Assembly (NCBI GenBank): GCA_026707585.1
Contig: JAPOWQ010000025.1
Span: 62,001 to 126,000 of the forward strand
Direction: 5' to 3'
Origin: Chloroflexota bacterium
GTDB taxonomy: Bacteria; Chloroflexota; UBA11872
Length of the DNA stretch: 64,000 nt
A model generated the notes under the pieces. The model searched no databases and had not been told where the DNA came from. It worked only from the letters and a program-made list of their open reading frames with translations. How positions within the stretch are numbered: position 1 is the first letter of the stretch; every line of letters begins with the position of its first letter. The translations under genes and the position numbers were made by a program. This document shows positions 59,383 to 64,000 of this stretch, in pieces.

Positions 59383-60201
59383 TCATATCGTGTCGAAGCC
59401 ATACCACCCCGGCACCGCCGCCGCCTGGCGCACCCAGGTCTCCATCTGCGCCTCGTCCAGTTCGCCCTCGTGGATGTTGATCCAGCGCGAATCCGGGTCC
59501 TTGGCCTCGCCGGGTGGCAGCGGGTCCAGCCGCATGCCGTTCGTAAATGTCACTTTCACGTAGCGCGTGAACACGTGGTAGCTCAGGAACCAGCCCATCC
59601 CCTCGATCCCGTACCACGGCGAGTTCCACCGCACCGCCTTCCGCACGTCCGGCACCGTCCGCTCGATCAGCGCGTCCAGCCGCCGCCCGACGTCGTGCTT
59701 CCACTCCGGCATCGCCGCGATATACGCCTGCACCGGCGCGTCCCCGTCCGCCTTCGCAATCTGCGGATTGCCGCCCGACAGCAACATTGGCTTGTCGCCA
59801 GAGCGGGTCCTGCGCCGTTCGTAGGAATTCTCGATGTTGTATTGCACCGCCTCGCGCAGCAGCGTCTTCAGCGCCTCCCGGTCGATCTCGTCGCCCGCGT
59901 GAATGTCGATCGACCGCCACTGCTTCCCGCCCAGCCCCGCGTTGAACACCTTGCCGGGATCCTTCAGCTGCGCGCCGTTGATAAACCTGATCTTCACCTT
60001 GTCCTTCTGCGCGTTGCCCACGGCCAGCGTCCCGTCGCGCGACCACACCGGGCTTCCCCGGTATTTCCACTCCTCCACCACCTCCGGGTCCACCTCGTGA
60101 ATCAACGCCCGAACCTCCGCCAACCGCTCCCCGCGCCAATTCCCCAAATCAGCGATCGCTTTGTCGATCAATTCGGATGCGCTCAACTCGTCTCCCGACA
60201 T
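59383..60201 (-). CDS. DUF1801 protein, two tandem domains
   Basis: A 272-residue protein with two copies of the DUF1801 (YdhG-like) fold. The first is LAEVRALIHEVDPEVVEEWK through VKIRFINGAQLKDP; the second is LDALIERTVPDVRKAVRWNS, PWYGIEGMGWFLSYHVFTRY and VKVTFTNGMRLDP. The family is widespread and functionally uncharacterized, likely binding small ligands or iron. It is divergent from the GH32 gene. Confidence 0.87.
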   Translation of the reverse strand: MSGDELSASELIDKAIADLGNWRGERLAEVRALIHEVDPEVVEEWKYRGSPVWSRDGTLAVGNAQKDKVKIRFINGAQLKDPGKVFNAGLGGKQWRSIDIHAGDEIDREALKTLLREAVQYNIENSYERRRTRSGDKPMLLSGGNPQIAKADGDAPVQAYIAAMPEWKHDVGRRLDALIERTVPDVRKAVRWNSPWYGIEGMGWFLSYHVFTRYVKVTFTNGMRLDPLPPGEAKDPDSRWINIHEGELDEAQMETWVRQAAAVPGWYGFDTI

Positions 60202-60266
60202 CTTCCCCGCACTCCGCTCGGCAGTTCGCTCTACATTAAGCCACGGTCGACAGCGGAGCGACGCCA

Positions 60267-61790
60267 GTGCAGGACTTCGACGACTACCTCATGCAGTCCT
60301 ACGAGCTCCGCGAAAAGCTCGTCGCCGACAAGCACCGCCCCCGCTATCACTTCGTCCCGCCCGAAGGCCGCTGGAACGACATCAACGGCGCCATCTACTG
60401 GAACGGCCGCTACCACCTCGGCTACCTCCAAAAGATCCCCAACGCCGGCAGCCGGGTCGACTTCTCCAGCTGGCAGCACATCAGCAGCCGCGACCTGCTC
60501 CACTGGCGCTACCACCAGGCCTCCCTGCGCGAACCGTTCGAGGGCGCCAAGGGCGACTACTTCAACAGCGGCGACGTCATGGAAGGCATGCCCGTCCCCA
60601 CCATCATCACCAACATGCCCCGCCACGGCATCTGCATCTACCAGTCCCACGACCCCGACCTCGACCGCTGGGTTCCCCTGCCCCAGAACCCCGTCATCCC
60701 CCTCGACCCGGCCCCCGAAGGCTGGCCAACCAGGTCCAACAGCCGGCTCCCCGAGTGCGTCATTTTCGACCCCAGCGGCTGGAAAGAGGGTGACACCTAC
60801 TACGCCCTCATCGGGAACAAGAACCACCGCCCCGGCTACCAGGGCGACTCCACCAGCCTCTTCAGGTCCACCAACCTGGTGGACTGGCACTACCTCGGCC
60901 CCTTCTACAAGTCCGACCGCCAGTGGACTGATGAGATCGAGGACTGCGCCTGCTCCAACTTCTTCCCCTTCGGCGACAAGCACATGCTTCTCATGCACAC
61001 CCACCAGCCCCACGGCCGCGCCCAGTACTACATTGGCCGCTACGAGAACGAGCGGTTCCACCCCGAGGCCTACGGCCGTCTCAGCCACCTCGGCAGCCTG
61101 CTGGCGGGCCCCGAAACGCTGATTGACGATAGGGGTCGGAGACTCTTTTGGGGCTGGATCCGCGAAGCCCGCCGCGACTGGGTCGACACCGGCTGGAGCG
61201 GCGTCATGTCCCTCCCCTGGCACCTGACCCCCGCCCCCGACAACTCCCTCCGCATCGACCCCGTAGACGAACTCCGCAATCTCCGCTACGACCAACGCCG
61301 CCACCCGGATCTCACCCTCGCACCGGGTGAGGAGCGCACCCTCCGCGGCTTCGAATCCGATTGCATGGAGCTACAACTCACCATCCACCCTGCCCGTGCC
61401 ACCCGCTTCGGCCTCAAGCTCCTCTGCTCAGCCGGCTGTCAGGAAGAAACCGTTGTCACCTACGACACCCGGCGCCAGCACGTCATCGTCGACTTCGACC
61501 GCGCCAGCCTGGACCCCAACCTCACCTACGGACGCAACCCCCGCGACACCAGCAGTGCCACCCGCCGACAAATCGTCCCCCTCGCTCTCCAGCCCAACGA
61601 ACCCCTCCATATCGACTGCTTTATCGACCGCTCCGTCATCGAAATCTTCGTCAACTCCCGCACCTGCATCACCCAACGCGTTTACCCCACCCGCCCCGAC
61701 AGCCTGGAAACCAGGCTCTTCACCCGGGACCACCCCATCACCGCCCAGAATCTCGTCAAATGGGAGATGGACGCCACCAACCCCTGGTGA
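60267..61790 (+). CDS. Glycoside hydrolase family 32-like protein with altered motifs
   Basis: A 507-residue protein with a five-bladed propeller and a C-terminal beta sandwich (CFIDRSVIEIFVNSR is the usual GH32 sandwich motif). The nucleophile block reads RWNDINGAIYWNGRYHLGYL (Asp38; classical WMNDPNG). The RDP motif is ECVIFDPSGW, so its Arg is Phe, and the acid/base EC motif appears as IEDCACSNFFPFGDK with two extra residues. Propeller matches such as GWSGVMSLPWHLTP support the family. It is probably a fructan- or fructoside-active enzyme or a catalytically altered relative. No signal peptide, so cytoplasmic. Confidence 0.82.
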   Translation: MQDFDDYLMQSYELREKLVADKHRPRYHFVPPEGRWNDINGAIYWNGRYHLGYLQKIPNAGSRVDFSSWQHISSRDLLHWRYHQASLREPFEGAKGDYFNSGDVMEGMPVPTIITNMPRHGICIYQSHDPDLDRWVPLPQNPVIPLDPAPEGWPTRSNSRLPECVIFDPSGWKEGDTYYALIGNKNHRPGYQGDSTSLFRSTNLVDWHYLGPFYKSDRQWTDEIEDCACSNFFPFGDKHMLLMHTHQPHGRAQYYIGRYENERFHPEAYGRLSHLGSLLAGPETLIDDRGRRLFWGWIREARRDWVDTGWSGVMSLPWHLTPAPDNSLRIDPVDELRNLRYDQRRHPDLTLAPGEERTLRGFESDCMELQLTIHPARATRFGLKLLCSAGCQEETVVTYDTRRQHVIVDFDRASLDPNLTYGRNPRDTSSATRRQIVPLALQPNEPLHIDCFIDRSVIEIFVNSRTCITQRVYPTRPDSLETRLFTRDHPITAQNLVKWEMDATNPW

Positions 61791-61887
61791 CACCGCACGG
61801 GTCGCTGGGCGTGGGACCGACCAGCCGCCTGCGCCCTCCCGCTCTCCCGCGGTCCCAACGCCCGTCCCCCTGCTTGAGAGGCCACCA

Positions 61888-62228
61888 CATTAGTCATAAC
61901 CTTAGCCAAGCAAACGGGTCAGGCGCCCGGGGAGTCGGAAATGCCAACGGTCAACGTCCACGAAGCCAAGACCCACCTGTCCCGCCTGCTGGCGCAGGTC
62001 GAGGCGGGTGAAGAAGTCACCATCGCCCGCAACGGCAAGCCCGTGGCCCGGCTGATACAGGCGCGCGACCAGGGCCGTCCCCAACCCGACGTATTCAAGG
62101 GAAAGGTCGTCGTTCCCGACAGCTTTTTCGACCCGCTTCCCGAGGAGGAGTTGCGCCTGTGGGAAGGCGGCTGACCCGTGCGGTCGCTGCTGGACACCCA
62201 CGCGTTTCCGTCGTGGTCCACGGATAGC
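61888..62228 (+). repeat. Tandem duplication, unit 1 (antitoxin plus truncated toxin)
   Basis: Starts TTAGTCATAACCTTAGCCAA, matching TTAGTCATGCCCTTAGCCAA of unit 2 at 62292. Similarity continues through the promoter, the antitoxin gene and the first 17 or so codons of the toxin. Unit spacing is about 404 bases. Confidence 0.75.
61941..62174 (+). CDS. Phd/YefM-type antitoxin (unit 1)
   Basis: A 77-residue antitoxin: MPTVNVHEAKTHLSRLLAQV and EAGEEVTIARNGKPVARLIQ are the DNA-binding half with the signature NGKPVA. The tail DPLPEEELRLWEGG is the toxin-binding segment. Its own toxin gene directly downstream is truncated, so this antitoxin may now act only as a regulator or as a second shield against the intact toxin of unit 2. 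Confidence 0.87.
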   Translation: MPTVNVHEAKTHLSRLLAQVEAGEEVTIARNGKPVARLIQARDQGRPQPDVFKGKVVVPDSFFDPLPEEELRLWEGG

Positions 62229-62279
62229 CTGTGGCAGCCGCTATCCGCCCAGCCGCGCCACGGCCACCTCGCTTCTTGA
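62178..62279 (+). pseudogene. Truncated PIN toxin remnant (unit 1)
   Basis: A 33-codon frame, GTG start, reading VRSLLDTHAFPSWSTDSLWQ and ending at a TGA. Its first 17 codons match the intact toxin of unit 2 (LRILLDTHTFLWWLTESSRL), after which the sequence is unrelated. The catalytic Asp is retained but the rest of the PIN fold is gone, so it is a dead toxin gene. Confidence 0.75.
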
Positions 62280-62291
62280 ACAGTCCCTGTG

Positions 62292-62648
62292 TTAGTCATG
62301 CCCTTAGCCAAGCACACGGCCGAGGCGCCCCGGGGGAGTCGGCAATGGCAATGGTGAACGTGCACGAGGCCAAGACCCACCTGTCCCGCCTGCTGGCGCG
62401 GGTCGAGGCGGGTGAAGAAGTCACCATTGCCCGCAACGGCAAGCCGGTCGCCCGGCTCGTGCGCTACAGAAGGCGCGGCAAGCGACAGTTTGGCTCGATG
62501 AAGGGGAATAAGGAATGGGAGGAGCTAAGCGACCTTGTCTTGCTGCCACTACCGCCGGAGGAGTTGGCCTTGTGGGAAGGCGGCCCGTAGTTGCGGATAC
62601 TGCTGGACACCCATACGTTCCTCTGGTGGCTCACGGAAAGCAGCCGCC
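62292..62648 (+). repeat. Tandem duplication, unit 2 (antitoxin and start of intact toxin)
   Basis: Second copy of the block described at 61888-62228. The shared leader ends in GGGGAGTCGG-AATGnC just before each antitoxin ATG. Divergence in the middle of the antitoxin genes shows that the duplication is not recent. Confidence 0.75.
62345..62590 (+). CDS. Phd/YefM-type antitoxin (unit 2)
   Basis: An 81-residue antitoxin starting MAMVNVHEAKTHLSRLLARV, nearly the same as unit 1 over the DNA-binding half. It differs in the middle (YRRRGKRQFGSMKGNKEWEE) and ends LPLPPEELALWEGGP. Its stop directly abuts the TTG start of the toxin gene, so the pair is co-translated. Confidence 0.87.
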   Translation: MAMVNVHEAKTHLSRLLARVEAGEEVTIARNGKPVARLVRYRRRGKRQFGSMKGNKEWEELSDLVLLPLPPEELALWEGGP

Positions 62649-62977
62649 TGTCCGAGACGGTACGCCGGACAATTTTTGATCCATCAGTCGAAAAGCTGAT
62701 CAGCGCTGCCACGGCTTGGGAAATCACTACTAAGCACCGGTTGGGCAAACTACCGGACGCCGACCCTATCGCTTCCGACATTCCCGGAGCCATTGCAGCC
62801 CAGGGCTTCCAAGAACTGCCACTATCTGTCGCCGACGCCGCCCGCGCCGGGGCGCTGCCAGGTCCCCATCGCGACCCCTTTGACCGCATGCTCATCGCCC
62901 AGGCGCTCTCCCGCGACCTCGTGGTTATATCCAACGACGCCGCCTTCGATCGCTACCCCGTCCGCCGGCTCTGGTGA
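62591..62977 (+). CDS. PIN-domain toxin, VapC type (unit 2)
   Basis: A 128-residue PIN toxin with a TTG start: LRILLDTHTFLWWLTESSRL, then LISAATAWEITTKHRLGKLP (with the Glu), GPHRDPFDRMLIAQALSRDL and VVISNDAAFDRYPVRRLW. All expected acidic residues (D6, E46 area, D97 area, D114 area) are present, so it should be an active ribonuclease held by the adjacent antitoxin. Confidence 0.88.
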   Translation: MRILLDTHTFLWWLTESSRLSETVRRTIFDPSVEKLISAATAWEITTKHRLGKLPDADPIASDIPGAIAAQGFQELPLSVADAARAGALPGPHRDPFDRMLIAQALSRDLVVISNDAAFDRYPVRRLW

Positions 62978-63032
62978 CGCCCAAGTTCCGCCCGCGCCGC
63001 CGCATCTCTCTTCGCTAATCACGAGCCGCTAG

Positions 63033-63415
63033 CTACGTCCTAACGTCCCCTATTACCTCCTCAAACGACCTCTCCACGTCCACCGCCTCGAAGAAGACCA
63101 ACCGATACCCATCCGGATCCACCACCACGATCTCCCGTGTATTCCACGCTCGCGTCACCGGCCCCTCATCCAACTCCACCCCAAGCCCCGCCAGCCGCTC
63201 CGCCATCGCATCAACGCTCGAATCCCCCACCAGGAACGACAGCGACCCCCCTTACGACCCGTGGACTCCGCCGCATCCGGCACCAGCAATACATCTGCAT
63301 TCGTCCGCCACCGCGAAAGACCCGACACCGGCGCCCCATCCGGCCCCGGCAGCACAAACACCGTCCCAAGCCCCAAAACCTCTAACTGCCACCAGGCCGA
63401 CCCCCGGCCGGGAGC
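63033..63415 (-). pseudogene. Glyoxalase/VOC gene with frameshift
   Basis: Two frames on the minus strand together make a VOC protein: FVLPGPDGAPVSGLSRWRTN and ADVLLVPDAAESTG in the first, then SLSFLVGDSSVDAMAERLAG, EIVVVDPDGYRLVFFE in the second. The switch is at a run of six G (about 63246-63251); one more G would restore the frame. No start codon precedes LEVLGLGTVF before a stop, so the N-terminal strand also seems missing. Either a decayed gene or a homopolymer sequencing error plus another indel. Confidence 0.6.
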
Positions 63416-63454
63416 CGGTCACCTGGGTCACCCGCGGCGCCGGCCAGTTCCTGG

Positions 63455-64000
63455 CTACTCAGACCCCCGCCGTCGTCGCTGCACCTTCCGCCACAACTCC
63501 CGCTCCTCGCCGTCTCCCTGCCCGTCATAGAACCGCTGCTTGCCGGACATATACGCTTGCGCCACCCAATTGCCGGGATAGTCGTGCGGATACCGGTAAC
63601 CCACGCTCTGGCCGTGGGCCTCGGCCAGGCCTGGATGCGCGGCGCCGCGCAGGTGCAGCGGGACTTCAAGGTTCGCACCGTGGCGAATGGCCTGTTCCGC
63701 CGCCGCCAGGGCCCGTCCAGCCGCATTGCTCTTGGGTGCCGCCGCCAGGTAGATCGTTGCTTGCGCCAGCGCGTAGCGCGCCTCCGGCAGACCCAGCCGT
63801 TCCACCGCCCCGGCCGCCGCTACGGCCAGCGGCAGCGCGTGGGGATCGGCGTTGCCAATGTCCTCCGAGGCCAGGATCACGATCCGCCGCGCAATAAACT
63901 CCGGCGCTTCGCCCCCTTCCAGCATCTTGGCCAGCCAGAACAGCGCGGCGTCGGGATCCGATCCCCGCACGCTCTTGATATACGCCGAAATGGTGTCGTA
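63455..64000 (-). CDS. rarA: Replication-associated recombination protein A (RarA/MgsA), C-terminal part
   Basis: The last 181 codons of a gene that starts beyond the window: YDTISAYIKSVRGSDPDAAL, then FWLAKMLEGGEAPEFIARRI and VILASEDIGNADPHALPLAV are the MgsA_C block of the AAA+ clamp-loader-like ATPase acting at stalled replication forks. The conserved LRGAAHPGLAEAHGQSVGYR and YPHDYPGNWVAQAYM follow. The ATPase domain is outside the window. The frameshifted glyoxalase lies just downstream. Confidence 0.92.
   Translation of the reverse strand, partial: YDTISAYIKSVRGSDPDAALFWLAKMLEGGEAPEFIARRIVILASEDIGNADPHALPLAVAAAGAVERLGLPEARYALAQATIYLAAAPKSNAAGRALAAAEQAIRHGANLEVPLHLRGAAHPGLAEAHGQSVGYRYPHDYPGNWVAQAYMSGKQRFYDGQGDGEERELWRKVQRRRRGSE

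Noticed and set aside
59470-61122. 550-codon plus-strand frame over the DUF1801 and GH32 genes
   Set aside because: Ser/Thr/Pro-rich shadow; it shares the start of GH32 only out of frame.
1-64000. tRNA, rRNA, transposase or prophage genes
   Set aside because: Scanned by eye for T-loop-like GGTTCGAATCC patterns, rRNA blocks and DDE/recombinase motifs; none found.

Overview
The window is GC-rich DNA, densely coded on both strands, from a bacterium. Several things point to an uncultured Chloroflexota-type symbiont or marine/sponge-associated lineage: many divergent amidohydrolases, Gfo/Idh/MocA and enolase-superfamily enzymes, stand-alone toxin-antitoxin pairs, and a set of eukaryote-like sterol-modifying enzymes. 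The taxonomic placement is inference; no rRNA or tRNA gene was seen.

Layout. 1-3.2 kb: 5' end of lutB, a Gfo/Idh/MocA oxidoreductase and nhaA, all on the minus strand. 3.5-6.4 kb: a DUF6226-like protein followed by a tightly coupled GNAT / methyltransferase / DUF402 operon with atypical base use. 6.4-13.1 kb: a HelD-like helicase with an embedded nuclease-like module and C-terminal zinc ribbons, then a Gly-Gly-Glu-rich lipoprotein, a hairpin-bearing intergenic repeat in two copies, and an OmpR-type regulator/histidine kinase pair. 13.1-15.5 kb: two toxin-antitoxin modules of different types around an ADP-ribosylglycohydrolase. 15.6-22.8 kb: a PYROXD2-like FAD oxidoreductase, an amidohydrolase coupled to a Rieske ferredoxin, a large GT-C-like membrane protein and a FIST sensor protein. 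22.8-29.7 kb: a transport block with a PutP-like symporter, a lipoprotein solute-binding protein and two paralogous NCS2 permeases, each fused to a C-terminal GHKL/RsbW-like domain, with a Nudix gene between them. 29.8-38 kb: DUF1330, an enolase-superfamily enzyme, a third toxin-antitoxin pair, small membrane or secreted proteins, an amidohydrolase and a thioredoxin-like gene whose in-frame UGA is followed by a good bacterial SECIS hairpin (a predicted selenoprotein).

38.2-53.2 kb is the most notable part. It holds an RND/MMPL transporter, a homologue of sterol C-24 methyltransferase, a GPP34-cytochrome P450 fusion, a Rieske oxygenase of the Neverland/KshA/SdmA kind, an FAD oxidoreductase and two tandem ERG4/ERG24-family sterol reductases. 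VOC, polyphosphate kinase 2 and rhodanese genes lie among them. No squalene monooxygenase or oxidosqualene cyclase is visible. I read this as a gene neighbourhood for modifying sterols made elsewhere in the genome or taken up from a host, with the RND protein as a candidate sterol transporter.

53.2-64 kb: amidohydrolase, methyltransferase, D-2-hydroxyacid dehydrogenase, a secreted intradiol-dioxygenase-like lipoprotein, a DHA2-type MFS exporter with its TetR regulator and probable operator, a DUF1801 protein, a divergent GH32 protein, a tandemly duplicated toxin-antitoxin block with one toxin gene reduced to a stub, a frameshifted glyoxalase, and the 3' end of rarA running off the window.
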